DNA of 64,000 bases from a bacterium (GCA_021800805.1 JAJYYR010000001.1:1120899-1184898), one strand, 5' to 3'; shown: positions 41,689 through 51,626, counted from the stretch's first letter. Numbers and translations are program-made. Notes: generated by a model from the sequence alone, not told the origin.

Positions 41689-43615
41689 CTCAAAGCCGGT
41701 ATTAACTCTGCCGATATTAACGCTGCCGATATTAACGCTGATATTTTCTTTAATAATATGCTCCGGCTTTATGTTAATATTTCCGCAGCCGGGCGCGGTT
41801 TACGCCGACCCGCCGCTTGAATCCGCCAAAACTGCTATAGCGTCCGCGCCGGAAGCCGCCAAGATGTACGAAAAAGCTTTAAAAGACTACAAAGCAGGCA
41901 AATTTGCCCCTGCATACCGTTACCTTAATTTTATACTTAACAATTACGAAACCGGAAAAACTTTATCCTCCGACGTTTATTTCCTTTGCGGCAAAATTTT
42001 ATATAAGCTGGGAAATTTTTACATGGCAAAACCTTATTTTCAAAGAATTATATATAAGAATCCCGATTATAAAAAGATTTATAACGTTATATTTTACATG
42101 GCAAGAAGCGATTTCAACCTAAAAAATTACAGACGTTCCATAAGGGATTTCAGTTTTCTTTTAAGCAAAAGCAATAAAGGCGGCAGGCTGTACGACAAGT
42201 CGCTTATATATTTGACTTTATCATACGCATCTTGCGGGAAAATTAAAGAAGCCGATAATCTTTACGAAAAGGACGACGTAAAAAGAATTTTAAAAAAAAT
42301 AATATACCTTAAAAAAAGAAATAATTATTTCAAAGCGGTATATTTAAATTATCTGATAAACCATAAAAACGATTTATCGGATGCGCTCATTATTTTAAAT
42401 AATAAGAATTTATTTACTCCGGAAAAAAAAGACCTGTGTTATAAAGCTTACTACAAAGGACTTATCGCTTATAAAGAAAATAAATATACTGTTGCCGGAG
42501 AATATTTAATAAAGGCGTCAAAGTATTGCACGGGATATTACTATAAGAGCGGACTGTTATATTACGGTATGACGTTAGTTAAACAAAAAAATCCGGCGGG
42601 TTTAAAATATATAAAAAGAGAAGCCGAAGAAATAGGCTATCCGGAAATTAAACTTAAAGCGCTAAAATTTATAACCGGTTATTACCGGAAAGAAAATAAA
42701 CCGGCGGAAGAGCTGAAATACCTCAAGAGAATACTTTTCGATTTTAGTGATATGCCTGAAAAGGACAAAATAAAAAATGAAAAAAAAGCATCGGGGTTAA
42801 TTTATGACATAATCAAAAGAGATTATAAAAACAGGCGATTTGCGGACGCCTTTAAATCTTTAAACAGCATAGAATTTTTAATTCCGCCTAAATATATAGA
42901 ACCGAAAACATACTTTTACCTTTCCAAGATAAAACTTAAAGAAAAGGATGAAAAAGCGGCATTAATTTATGCGGAAAAATATAACGCTTTAAGTAAAAGC
43001 CCCCGCTCCGAATATTTTCTTTCTTCCGTTTATTTTAAGTCGGCAGGTTATAACCGGTCTTTTTCATTAATAAAAAATATCGATTTAAAAAGCGTCCAAA
43101 GTCTTAAATTAAGAAACAAAATTATAAATTTAAAACTTGAGCTTTATAAAAAATTAAACCATAAGAACGATTATATTAATTTATTAAAGAAAAGCCTGAA
43201 TTTACTTCCGCCGGAAGATAAAATTAAAAACCTTTATTTTCTGGGACGAGAAGAGTTTGGCAAAAACGATTTGAAAGCGGCTTCTGCGTATTTCGCGGGG
43301 GCGGTTAAAAACCGCTATGCCGAAGAAAAAAACAATAAGGATATTTTATACGAGGCTTATTATTATCTCGGCTTAATAAGCTATGCGGATAAAAATTACA
43401 GGCTGTCGCTCGAACGCTTCAAGAAAAGCTACGAAATGGACCCGGCGGGAAAGCACTTTCAATACGAATTGTCGCAGATAGCTTATATGTATGCAAAATA
43501 TTTGAAAAACAAAGGGCTTGCGTTAAAATATTATACCCTCCTCGAAAAAAACGCCTCTTCCGCTACCTACAAGAGCCTCGCGTCTTCTATGATTTCCGCG
43601 ATTAAAATGCAATAG
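41669..43615 (+). CDS. Secreted/periplasmic TPR protein
   Basis: 648 residues with an N-terminal signal sequence (about 1-46) and many degenerate tetratricopeptide repeats, e.g. AAKMYEKALKDYKAGKFAPA, ALIYAEKYNALSKSP and the last set EAYYYLGLISYADKNYRLSL, ERFKKSYEMDP. No enzymatic motif is seen. The first 20 bases overlap the activator gene, so translation may be coupled. The hydrophobic core contains a repeated LTLPI unit encoded by a 15-bp tandem repeat. Role unknown; a scaffold for envelope or motility complexes is possible. Confidence 0.75.
   Translation: MKKIKNNSKPVLTLPILTLPILTLIFSLIICSGFMLIFPQPGAVYADPPLESAKTAIASAPEAAKMYEKALKDYKAGKFAPAYRYLNFILNNYETGKTLSSDVYFLCGKILYKLGNFYMAKPYFQRIIYKNPDYKKIYNVIFYMARSDFNLKNYRRSIRDFSFLLSKSNKGGRLYDKSLIYLTLSYASCGKIKEADNLYEKDDVKRILKKIIYLKKRNNYFKAVYLNYLINHKNDLSDALIILNNKNLFTPEKKDLCYKAYYKGLIAYKENKYTVAGEYLIKASKYCTGYYYKSGLLYYGMTLVKQKNPAGLKYIKREAEEIGYPEIKLKALKFITGYYRKENKPAEELKYLKRILFDFSDMPEKDKIKNEKKASGLIYDIIKRDYKNRRFADAFKSLNSIEFLIPPKYIEPKTYFYLSKIKLKEKDEKAALIYAEKYNALSKSPRSEYFLSSVYFKSAGYNRSFSLIKNIDLKSVQSLKLRNKIINLKLELYKKLNHKNDYINLLKKSLNLLPPEDKIKNLYFLGREEFGKNDLKAASAYFAGAVKNRYAEEKNNKDILYEAYYYLGLISYADKNYRLSLERFKKSYEMDPAGKHFQYELSQIAYMYAKYLKNKGLALKYYTLLEKNASSATYKSLASSMISAIKMQ
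41701..41745 (+). repeat. 15-bp tandem repeat in the signal-peptide coding region
   Basis: Three near-identical units (ATTAACTCTGCCGAT, ATTAACGCTGCCGAT and a diverged third) encode LTLPI, LTLPI and LTLIF in the hydrophobic core of the TPR protein signal sequence. Because the unit is a multiple of three, slippage would change signal-peptide length without a frameshift. Confidence 0.85.
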
Positions 43616-43635
43616 ACCGCAGGGGGATTATTATT

Positions 43636-45399
43636 TTATAAATTCAATATAAAAGGGTTGACGTATTTTGTCCAGATAAAAACGGAGTTGCGGTCCATAT
43701 TTTTTAGTTCGTCCGGCGAAATTAACGGATATAAGCCGGAAGCGACCGGGGTTTCGTTGAAATCCGACGAAAGCGTCCAAGGGTCAAGAGCAGGATTTAG
43801 ACGCTTTTTTAGTAATTCTTTGTGTAATACGTAACGCTCGCCGGACATTTCCGAGTAATATTTGCAGGTTTCCCATCCTGCATGACCCATAACTATATGC
43901 GTTCCTATGTTGGAAGTTATCAAGGAAATATCGCCGTAACGGTCTTTTAAAAAAGCGGCGTCTTGAACGGTAAGGCATACTCCGGTATTAGTTTTTCTTA
44001 AGTTTGCAAGTTCCGTATCGAAATCGTTAAGAGTTAACGCGGGAAATTCGTCGAGATACATAAAAAAGCTGCGGTTAAAATTATTTTTACTTTCTTCTCT
44101 TAATGCTTTTCTCCTGCATTCATATATTTCGTCTATAAAAATTTGCGTAATAAATGATATAAGCCTGCCTCCGCCGGAATTTATTTTTTCTTTCGGGATA
44201 CCTGCTATAAAAAGAGTATCCTCGGCAAAAAAATCTTCCGCAAAGAAACAGTATTCGCCGTCCACGCCGCCGCCGCCTTCCCCTTCCCTGCATTTAAAAC
44301 GGCTTCCGACTTTCGAGTCATTTAAGAAATCTAAATTATTCAGCACGTCGGTAACTATTTTAGCCCGTTCGTAAACGGGAAGTTCTAAAAAATTATTAAA
44401 TAGGTTTTTTATTTTTTTATAGTTTTCTCCGTTAAACTTAAGAATCTCGCCCTCAATAAACTTAACTCCCCTTTCAAAAAAAGATTTAATAGTAAACAGG
44501 TCAAAATGCTTAGCGCCGTATCTATATTTTAAATATAAAAGACAGGCGTAAAAAAGGTCTTCGGATCTTTTTGAATAGTACTTGTGGGCATGGACGTCGC
44601 CGCCCTTTATTTCGTTTTTATCTATATGGAAAAGCATAGCGGAAAGATTAAGAAGTTTATCGTCCGGCAATGGCTGTTTGTCTTTACCTATGAGGGGGTT
44701 AAAATAAACTTTTTTGCCTTCTTCGTAGGGGTCGAATAAAACAACTTTTTTGCCTGCCTTAATCCAGTCGTTTTTAACTGATTCGTAAAGAAAAGGGCTG
44801 TCTATATCTATCGCAAAAACGGAAGCGCCTGAATATCCCGCATCGGCGGCAATTCCGGGAATTATATAGCGAGACGTTTTACCGCCGCCCGTGGGCGAGA
44901 TTATAAGCAGATGTTCGAATCTTTTTCTTTCGTCCAAACCGATTGAAACATCTGGATATTTTTTCTTAGACGAGCTTTCGGCGCTTCTTAAAATACCTAA
45001 TTTAAAGGATTTATTCTGCTTGAAAGTTTCTTCGGAAATATTTTTAAGGTCAACCTCTTTTTTAAAATCAAAGCCCTTCATTCTTTTTATAAAAAATAAA
45101 ATAAAAAATAAAAATATCCACAGTATTAAATATTCGGCGGATATTAAAACTGGATCCGTAGAATTTAAAAATCCGGCGTTATTTGTAAATAATACAATGA
45201 CCACAGATAGAATGAGGGATAAAGCAAATATAGAAATAAAAGAATATATATGGCCGGGATTAACAAGTATTTTAGTTTTTGTTTTAGTTTTAGCGGCGGA
45301 ATTTACATTATATTTGACCGGCATAACGCTGAAATTAGAGATTATTTCGGCGTAAGACGCAAAACGTCCGACGGCGGCGGGATGGGATCTTTTATTCAT
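43636..45399 (-). CDS. VirD4/TraG-family coupling ATPase-like protein
   Basis: 587 residues: two N-terminal membrane segments (about 51-72 and 87-106), then a RecA-like ATPase with Walker A ISPTGGGKTSRYIIPGIA, the VirD4 hallmark GASVFAIDIDSPFLYESVKN, VVLFDPYEEGK, and Walker B FFMYLDEFPALTLNDFDTEL. The later CLTVQDAAFLKDRYGD is the typical TraG/VirD4 arginine/sensor region. Coupling proteins bring DNA or effectors to a type IV secretion channel. No other tra/vir genes are in the window, so it is a lone member or serves a system elsewhere. Overlaps dedA by eight bases. Confidence 0.8.
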   Translation of the reverse strand: MNKRSHPAAVGRFASYAEIISNFSVMPVKYNVNSAAKTKTKTKILVNPGHIYSFISIFALSLILSVVIVLFTNNAGFLNSTDPVLISAEYLILWIFLFFILFFIKRMKGFDFKKEVDLKNISEETFKQNKSFKLGILRSAESSSKKKYPDVSIGLDERKRFEHLLIISPTGGGKTSRYIIPGIAADAGYSGASVFAIDIDSPFLYESVKNDWIKAGKKVVLFDPYEEGKKVYFNPLIGKDKQPLPDDKLLNLSAMLFHIDKNEIKGGDVHAHKYYSKRSEDLFYACLLYLKYRYGAKHFDLFTIKSFFERGVKFIEGEILKFNGENYKKIKNLFNNFLELPVYERAKIVTDVLNNLDFLNDSKVGSRFKCREGEGGGGVDGEYCFFAEDFFAEDTLFIAGIPKEKINSGGGRLISFITQIFIDEIYECRRKALREESKNNFNRSFFMYLDEFPALTLNDFDTELANLRKTNTGVCLTVQDAAFLKDRYGDISLITSNIGTHIVMGHAGWETCKYYSEMSGERYVLHKELLKKRLNPALDPWTLSSDFNETPVASGLYPLISPDELKNMDRNSVFIWTKYVNPFILNL

Positions 45400-46021
45400 T
45401 ATTAAATGTATTTTTTATATGCCTGTATAAATATATAATTATTAGCACGGCTACGGCTAATATTAAAACAATCCCAAATTTGCGAAAATAAGGAATAAAA
45501 AGATTTATGTTCCGTCCGACTATTAAACCCAAATATGCAACTGCGGTATTATAAATAAGGGAACCTAAAACTATATAAAAACTAAATTTTTTATAATTCA
45601 TAAGGGACGCGCCGGGCGGAAAACCTATATATGTTTTTATAACGGGAAGACAAACGCCTACAAATACAGCGATAGAACCATATTTTTTAAACCAATTTTC
45701 CGCTTTGGCAAGGTCGTTTTTATTAATAAGCAAATATTTTCCGTATTTTTCTATCAGCCGCCTCCCCCCTTTCTTTCCTATATAATAAAGCAGCGACGAG
45801 CCTATAAGGGTTCCTATCGTTGCGCTTAAAACCGCAAGATAAAAATTTATCCTGCCTTCTCCCGACAAAAAACCGGCAAACCCCAGAACGACTTCGGAAG
45901 AAACGGGAAGCGCGCAGGATTCTAAAATCATTAAAAAAATGATGCTTGGATAAAGCAGTCCCATAGAAAGCGCCCATGAAAGAAATATGCCCAAGTAACC
46001 TTTATTTAAGTCTTTAAACAT
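45392..46021 (-). CDS. DedA/VTT-family membrane protein
   Basis: 209 residues with several membrane helices and the DedA motifs: FLMILESCALPVSSEVVLGF, AGFLSGEGRI, GSSLLYYIGKKGGRRLIEKY and the re-entrant VFVGVCLPVIKTYIGFPPGA. The family moves lipid carriers or phospholipids across the inner membrane. The bioA stop overlaps its start by one base (TAATG), so they are co-transcribed. Confidence 0.88.
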   Translation of the reverse strand: MFKDLNKGYLGIFLSWALSMGLLYPSIIFLMILESCALPVSSEVVLGFAGFLSGEGRINFYLAVLSATIGTLIGSSLLYYIGKKGGRRLIEKYGKYLLINKNDLAKAENWFKKYGSIAVFVGVCLPVIKTYIGFPPGASLMNYKKFSFYIVLGSLIYNTAVAYLGLIVGRNINLFIPYFRKFGIVLILAVAVLIIIYLYRHIKNTFNNE

Positions 46022-47376
46022 TATTTTACCGCCTTTTTAATTGAATCGTAAATGACGGACATAAGGGTACCCATCGTTGTCTCGTCTATTATGAGAGGGG
46101 GCATTACGACTATGACGTCCCCAAGAGGCCTTATTATTACGCCGTTTTCCCGCGCATTAAGGACGACTTTGCGTCCTATTTTGTCTGCAGCCGAAAACGG
46201 CTCTCCCGTTTCTCCGTCTTTTACTAATTCTATGCCCGCCATAAGACCGATATTTCTTATATCTCCTACATTTTCCAACGTCCAAAAGTCTTTAAGAAGT
46301 TCGTTAAAACGGGTTATTAACGGCTGCATTTTATTTAACAGGTCGTATTTTTTAAAAAGTTCCAGCGACTTGACGGCGCAGGCGGCGGCGAGCTGATTTC
46401 CGGTATAAGTATGACCGTGAAAAAAAGTTTTGTTATCTTGATAGTTGCCGAGAAACCCGTCGTAAATTTCCCGGGTAAAAAGCGTGGCCGCCATAGGAAG
46501 ATAGCCGCCGGTAATACCCTTGGCAACGCACATAGCATCGGGCAAAACGTCCTCGTGAAAAGCGGCAAACATTTTTCCGGTCCTTCCGAAACCCGTAGCT
46601 ACTTCGTCGAGTATCAAAAGAACCTCGTTGTCTTTGCATGCCCTTTCTATTTTTTTCATATATCCGGGCGGCATAGTAACCATTCCCGATGCCCCCTGTA
46701 TCATAGGTTCAATGATTAAGGCGCATGACTCCTCGGCATGAACTTTTATAATCTTTTCTGCTTCTTTTGCGCAGTGAAGCCCGCAACCTGCATATTTTAG
46801 GTTAAAAGGACACCTATAACAATATGGATAAGTTATTCTTATCGTTTCAAACAATAGAGGCTTATAAATTGAATGGAATAGTTCTATGCCTCCGACCGAA
46901 ACGCTTCCGATAGTATCGCCGTGATATGCGGAGGTGGCGGCAATTATCTTTTTCTTGTTTTTATATGCGGAACCTTTCTGCCTAAAATATTGGAACGCAA
47001 CCTTAATGGCAATTTCTACGGAAGTGGAGCCGGAATCGGAATAAAAAACTTTTTTAAGATTTTTTGGCGCAATTAAGGCGAGCTTTTCGGCAAGAATTGC
47101 CGACGGAACGTTTGCAAGTCCGAGAAGGGTGCTGTGGGATATTTTATCTATCTGTTCCTTAAGAGCTTCGTTAAGTTCGGGATTATTATGCCCGTGAACG
47201 TTTACCCATAAAGACGATACGCCGTCTATATACCTGTTGCCGTGAATATCGTAAAGATAAACGCCCTCCCCCCTTTCGATTACTATGTTCCGTTCTTTTT
47301 CCCAGTCAAGCATCTGGGTAAACGGATGCCAGACGAATTCCCTGTCTAACTTTTCTATATCACGCATATTTTTCAT
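46021..47376 (-). CDS. bioA: Adenosylmethionine-8-amino-7-oxononanoate aminotransferase BioA
   Basis: 451 residues, class III PLP aminotransferase. Key sequences are WHPFTQMLDWEKERNIVIER, the DGVSSLWVNVHGHNNPELNE substrate region, TSAYHGDTIGSVSVGGIELF, LILDEVATGFGRTGKMFAAF and the PLP lysine in MCVAKGITGGYLPMAAT. BioA makes 7,8-diaminononanoate in biotin synthesis. The WHPFTQM start and DGVSSLW motif separate it from other class III enzymes. No other bio gene is adjacent. Confidence 0.93.
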   Translation of the reverse strand: MKNMRDIEKLDREFVWHPFTQMLDWEKERNIVIERGEGVYLYDIHGNRYIDGVSSLWVNVHGHNNPELNEALKEQIDKISHSTLLGLANVPSAILAEKLALIAPKNLKKVFYSDSGSTSVEIAIKVAFQYFRQKGSAYKNKKKIIAATSAYHGDTIGSVSVGGIELFHSIYKPLLFETIRITYPYCYRCPFNLKYAGCGLHCAKEAEKIIKVHAEESCALIIEPMIQGASGMVTMPPGYMKKIERACKDNEVLLILDEVATGFGRTGKMFAAFHEDVLPDAMCVAKGITGGYLPMAATLFTREIYDGFLGNYQDNKTFFHGHTYTGNQLAAACAVKSLELFKKYDLLNKMQPLITRFNELLKDFWTLENVGDIRNIGLMAGIELVKDGETGEPFSAADKIGRKVVLNARENGVIIRPLGDVIVVMPPLIIDETTMGTLMSVIYDSIKKAVK

Positions 47377-47388
47377 TTTTTAATATTT

Positions 47389-48612
47389 TTATATGTAGAT
47401 TTCTATATTATTTGAATACAAATACGTTATTTTTTTACGTCCGAAATAAACGTCTATTTCAACCCTGTAAAAAGACGAACCGGAGAACTTTTTCAAATCC
47501 GCATAGACGATTTCGTAAATTAACCCTCTGTTTTTTGACGAAAATATCTTTTTACCGTTACGAAATAAGTTTATAATAAACGGATTTTTTTTGAAATTTA
47601 TGCTTATTCCCGCATATATTATAACATTTTTATCGTTTTTGTCGACGCTTACGGAATCTCCGCTGAAATAATATCTGTTTTTCATGAAAACGAAGAAATA
47701 AAAGCCTTTCGGTATGCCGAATAAGTCAAAGGAAAAATAACATCTTCCATTTTTTACCGCCCCGGTTATTTTCTTTTTATCTTCTTTTAAATTGCCTGAC
47801 AGTTTATCTTCAATAAGAATATGCGTTCTCGCTACGGAAAAAAGTTCAGAATATTTAGGGAATTTAATCCGCCGTTTTCTCGTTACCTTAACGTTTGAAT
47901 GAGCATCCGTCGCCGCTATGCCGGTTTTCATAGATTTATGCTTTTGGACGCCGTCCCAGAATTTTATAGTTTTTATGGGTTTATGCGATAAAAAATGGAG
48001 GGCGTAAAAAGGATTTATCCTATACGTGCAAATTACGGCAAGCATATATAAAGGATTCATTCCCCTCCACTGCGAATCGAGATTTATAATCTCTATTCCG
48101 TCATATCCTTTAACTTTAAAATTTTTCCATGGAGTCCACCAGTTATGAGGGTGGCATATAACGGCGGCTCCATTCTGCATTTTGACGTTCGATAAAACCT
48201 CTTTATATTTACCTCTCATTATTTCATTTTCTATGCCGAGCGCCAGAAGATGTCCAAATTCCGTATTTATTTCTTCTCCGGCAAAATATAAAAGCCCGTC
48301 GTAATATCCTTCGAGTCCGTCAAACTTAGGTTTAAGGGTGTTATGGTCGGAAGAAACGAGGAAATCCGCTTTTAGCTCTTTCGCCGTCTTTATGAGGTCT
48401 TCTATGCGCCCGGAACCATCCGAATATACTGAATGAAAATGTATTATTCCGTTTAAATCCAATAATTTTATGGGGAGGCGGCTTTCGTCCTTCCGTTTTA
48501 AGAAATCTATTTTTAATTTAAAAAATTTTATTCTGAAATAAATAAGCAGAAATAAAACTATAGCAGAAATTAAAAACAACCTTGACGATATTATAAAAAA
48601 GACAAAATTCAT
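47389..48612 (-). CDS. Membrane-anchored PHP-domain metal-dependent hydrolase
   Basis: 407 residues: an N-terminal membrane helix (about 5-27, FFIISSRLFLISAIVLFLLI), then a PHP domain with metal ligands in IIHFHSVYSDGSGRIEDLI, FLVSSDHNTL, YFAGEEINTEFGHLLALGI and VICHPHNWW. The C-terminal 130 residues are beta-rich and unidentified. PHP proteins hydrolyse phosphoesters; the substrate is unknown. It lies between waaA and bioA, 22 and 12 bases away. Confidence 0.8.
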   Translation of the reverse strand: MNFVFFIISSRLFLISAIVLFLLIYFRIKFFKLKIDFLKRKDESRLPIKLLDLNGIIHFHSVYSDGSGRIEDLIKTAKELKADFLVSSDHNTLKPKFDGLEGYYDGLLYFAGEEINTEFGHLLALGIENEIMRGKYKEVLSNVKMQNGAAVICHPHNWWTPWKNFKVKGYDGIEIINLDSQWRGMNPLYMLAVICTYRINPFYALHFLSHKPIKTIKFWDGVQKHKSMKTGIAATDAHSNVKVTRKRRIKFPKYSELFSVARTHILIEDKLSGNLKEDKKKITGAVKNGRCYFSFDLFGIPKGFYFFVFMKNRYYFSGDSVSVDKNDKNVIIYAGISINFKKNPFIINLFRNGKKIFSSKNRGLIYEIVYADLKKFSGSSFYRVEIDVYFGRKKITYLYSNNIEIYI

Positions 48613-48634
48613 AAATTTAATTTATATAGTTTAC

Positions 48635-49909
48635 TTAAGCAATAATTTCAGTTAGGTAATTTTTAAAATAAGTTTTAAATTCATCCCTCTTTTTAAGACA
48701 GAAATTTAAGCCGTTTTGTCCGGTTTCTCTCCTTAATGCTTCGTTTGTAATCAGCCTCGTCAAAACTTCTTTGAAGTTTTTTTCGGTTACTTCGGTCACG
48801 GCGCTGTATTTAAGCATCTCTTGAATTATATCTTTAAAATTTACGGCATATGAACCAGTTATGATTGCTTTGCCGTATGAGGCGGGCTCAAGAACGTTAT
48901 GCCCGCCTTTTTCGTTTTTAAATAAACTTTTCCCGACGTAAACTATGTCCGAAAGGGGGTATATCTCGTCCAGCGCGCCATATTTATCCACGATTAAGGC
49001 TTTATTGCCCGCGCACTCATTTATCCGACCGGTATTTCCGCCGTAATAAAGCGGATTCAGACCTATTTTTGACGATGACTCGAACAGCCTGCGGGAATTT
49101 TTTATATTTCTAGGAACGAAAATAAATTTTAAATTAAAATTTTGCCGCATATTTTCGTCCGAAACGATTTCTTTTAAAAATTTTAAAATAAAGGCGGATT
49201 CTTTCTTATGAACGGAAACAAAAGATATTACTATATCGTTATGGAAATATTTTCCTTTGCTTTCGCTAACTCCGCCTACGTTCACTCCGTCTGCGTCGTC
49301 CTTTCCAAAACAGGATATATATTTTAAAGACATCGGCATGGCGTTTATTTTAACCGCATCAGCGCCGAAAGAACGGGAAATTACCGCAGATAAAGAAAAA
49401 CCGCCTTCGGGTAGATTGACTTTTACTCCCATTTTTTTAAGACCGGCGGCGCTTATTCCCGTAAAAATCAATTTTTTCCCTAAAGCCGTGTTCAAAAGTT
49501 CTTTAATTAACTTTTTGGAAACGGGGTGCTGGACGGAAATAAAGTAATTTGGCTTTATTATGGACACGTATTTTTTAAAAATTGTTCCCAATCCTAAAAA
49601 CGGGTGGAAAAAATATAATATTCTGCCGCCGGTGGCGTCTTTATTTTCTTTGAAAGACGTTTGCGCAAGCGAAAGAGTCGAGAATGTTTTAAAACTGATA
49701 AAAAAAATGGGGTCGGGGTCTTTTTTTTCTGATAATATCGATTTTATAATATCTATTATGTATAACGCCAACCTAAATTCGCCCAAAGATTCGGCATAAA
49801 GCCAAAATCTTTTAGAATTTATAATATCCGAAACTTCGTCTAAGTTTGACGCCGGATAATATTTTTCCGACTTAACTAAAAAATCTTTAAATGCTTTCAA
49901 TGCTTTCAT
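48635..49909 (-). CDS. waaA: 3-deoxy-D-manno-octulosonic acid (Kdo) transferase WaaA
   Basis: 424 residues of the GT30 type. The acceptor-side motif LYAESLGEFRLALYIID carries the conserved SxGE glutamate. The donor-side region has DKYGALDEIYPLSDIVYVGK then GGHNVLEPASYGKAIITGSY, the KdtA hallmark. It adds Kdo to lipid A, so the cell makes LPS. The N-terminal membrane segment of classical WaaA is weak here, and several regions are divergent. Stop side overlaps nothing; its start overlaps the Trm112-like stop by four bases. Confidence 0.85.
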   Translation of the reverse strand: MKALKAFKDFLVKSEKYYPASNLDEVSDIINSKRFWLYAESLGEFRLALYIIDIIKSILSEKKDPDPIFFISFKTFSTLSLAQTSFKENKDATGGRILYFFHPFLGLGTIFKKYVSIIKPNYFISVQHPVSKKLIKELLNTALGKKLIFTGISAAGLKKMGVKVNLPEGGFSLSAVISRSFGADAVKINAMPMSLKYISCFGKDDADGVNVGGVSESKGKYFHNDIVISFVSVHKKESAFILKFLKEIVSDENMRQNFNLKFIFVPRNIKNSRRLFESSSKIGLNPLYYGGNTGRINECAGNKALIVDKYGALDEIYPLSDIVYVGKSLFKNEKGGHNVLEPASYGKAIITGSYAVNFKDIIQEMLKYSAVTEVTEKNFKEVLTRLITNEALRRETGQNGLNFCLKKRDEFKTYFKNYLTEIIA

Positions 49910-50130
49910 CGCAAATCGTCTAAGTCTTCTAAGCCGTCTAAGTTTAGACCGATTTCGGCTATATTTTTTGCATCTTCTACGAGAAGTATCGGAATCTCGT
50001 CTTCCACCGGATAATAAACCTTGCAGTTTTTGCAGACAAGCATTTCTTTTTCTTTAAATTCTTTGTAGATTAGACTGCCGCGGCATTTTGGACATACGAG
50101 AAATTCTTCCGCCATTTCTTTGACGTTCAT
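49906..50130 (-). CDS. Trm112-like zinc-ribbon protein
   Basis: 74 residues with two CxxC pairs (LVCPKCRGSLIYKEF and LVCKNCKVYYPVEDEIPILL), the pattern of the Trm112/YcaR family. In bacteria such proteins often sit next to LPS genes (as ycaR by kdsB/lpxK) or methyltransferases. Lies between cysS and waaA. Confidence 0.88.
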   Translation of the reverse strand: MNVKEMAEEFLVCPKCRGSLIYKEFKEKEMLVCKNCKVYYPVEDEIPILLVEDAKNIAEIGLNLDGLEDLDDLR

Positions 50131-50132
50131 AA

Positions 50133-51626
50133 TTATTTTACCCCCGTAATTTTATAAGTAGTCCCAAAACCGGTATCTTCTAGAACTATCCCCTTTTCGA
50201 GAAGAGCTTTCCTTATTTCGTCCGCCGAAACATAATCTTTATTTTTTCTAAATTCATTTCGTTTATCTATAAGTTTTTTTATTTCTTCCGCCGCCGCATT
50301 CATCACCGTTAAATTCGTTAAGTTAGATTCTATAAACCGCTTGGGGTCTTCGTTTAAAAGCCCAAATATGCCTGAAAGCGATTCTTTAACGAAAGACGCC
50401 GCCTCGTCTAAAAAGGCTAAGTCTTTAAAAATTATAAAATTTTGCGCCATAGAATCGTTAATAATTTTATTAGTCTTTCTTACGAGGTCGAATATAACCG
50501 ATATTGCTCTGGCGGTGTTAAAATCGTCGTTCATCGAATTATAAAAATCGTTTTTATAATTTTCGATGCTTTCCGGCATAGCGAAATCGTTCTTTTTTTC
50601 AACGGTTATGCCGTTTTCATTTATTAATTTTTTAAATTCGCCGTAGAGATTTACCGCCTGATAAAGTCTCATTAAGCTCTGCCGCGCGCTTTCTATGCCA
50701 TCGAACGAAAAATCTATAAAAGACCTGTAATGAGTAAACATAAAAAAGAGGCGGAGCGCTTCCGGATGAAACTTTTCTAAAACATCCCTTACCGTAACGA
50801 AGTTTTTAAGGGATTTGGACATTTTTTCGCTGTTTATATTGACGAACCCGTTATGAATCCAGTAATTAACGAATTTTTTGCCGGTATAACTTTCAGACTG
50901 CGCTATCTCATTTTCATGATGCGGAAATATAAGGTCGGAACCCCCGCCGTGAATGTCTATGCTTTCGCCGAGAAACTTCATGCTCATTGCGGAACATTCT
51001 ATATGCCACCCGGGTCTGCCTTTTCCCCAAGGGCTGTCGAATGACGGTTCGCCTTCCTTCGATTTTTTCCAGAGGGCGAAATCAAGAAAATTTTCTTTTT
51101 CTTCATTTACGGGAATTCTAGAACCGGAAATAAGCTCATCTATGTTTTTATGCGAAAGTTTGCCGTATCCCTTAAAAGAATTTACCCTGAAAAACACGTC
51201 TCCGTTTATCTCGTAGGCATTGCCCTTTTCTATCAACCCGGAGGTCAGATTTATCATTTCCTTAATAGTTTCGGTGGCTTTAGGTTCGTAAGCAGGGTTT
51301 AAAACATTTAAGGCGTTCATATCTTTATGGTATTCGTCTATGTATTTGGAGGAAATTTTTTCCAAGGAGGAATTTTCCTCATTTGCCTTTTTTATTATTT
51401 TATCGTCTATGTCTGTAAAATTTCTAACGTAAACGACGTTGTAGCCGAGCCGCCTTAAATATCTGTAAATTATATCGAACGTGATATACGCCCTCGCATG
51501 ACCGATGTGCGAAAGGTCGTATGCCGTAATTCCGCAGACGTACATTAAAACTCTGTCTTCGTTTATAGGCTTAAAAAGCTCCTTAGAAAGGGAAAGCGTA
51601 TTGTAAATATATATATTCCGGTTCAT
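50133..51626 (-). CDS. cysS: Cysteinyl-tRNA synthetase CysS
   Basis: 497 residues. Class I motifs: HIGH-type in YDLSHIGHARAYITFDII, KMSKS in NINSEKMSKSLKNFVTVRDV, zinc ligands in VCGITAYD, WHIECSAM and LIFPHHENEIAQSE. Length and C-terminal helical domain are normal. It charges tRNA-Cys. The preceding 194 bases to the divergent HNH gene are A+T-rich with repeated TTTTTTAAC runs. Confidence 0.97.
   Translation of the reverse strand: MNRNIYIYNTLSLSKELFKPINEDRVLMYVCGITAYDLSHIGHARAYITFDIIYRYLRRLGYNVVYVRNFTDIDDKIIKKANEENSSLEKISSKYIDEYHKDMNALNVLNPAYEPKATETIKEMINLTSGLIEKGNAYEINGDVFFRVNSFKGYGKLSHKNIDELISGSRIPVNEEKENFLDFALWKKSKEGEPSFDSPWGKGRPGWHIECSAMSMKFLGESIDIHGGGSDLIFPHHENEIAQSESYTGKKFVNYWIHNGFVNINSEKMSKSLKNFVTVRDVLEKFHPEALRLFFMFTHYRSFIDFSFDGIESARQSLMRLYQAVNLYGEFKKLINENGITVEKKNDFAMPESIENYKNDFYNSMNDDFNTARAISVIFDLVRKTNKIINDSMAQNFIIFKDLAFLDEAASFVKESLSGIFGLLNEDPKRFIESNLTNLTVMNAAAEEIKKLIDKRNEFRKNKDYVSADEIRKALLEKGIVLEDTGFGTTYKITGVK

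Noticed and set aside
45723..45977. 84-codon frame inside dedA
   Set aside because: Shadow frame, rich in Arg/Phe; the DedA reading has all family motifs.
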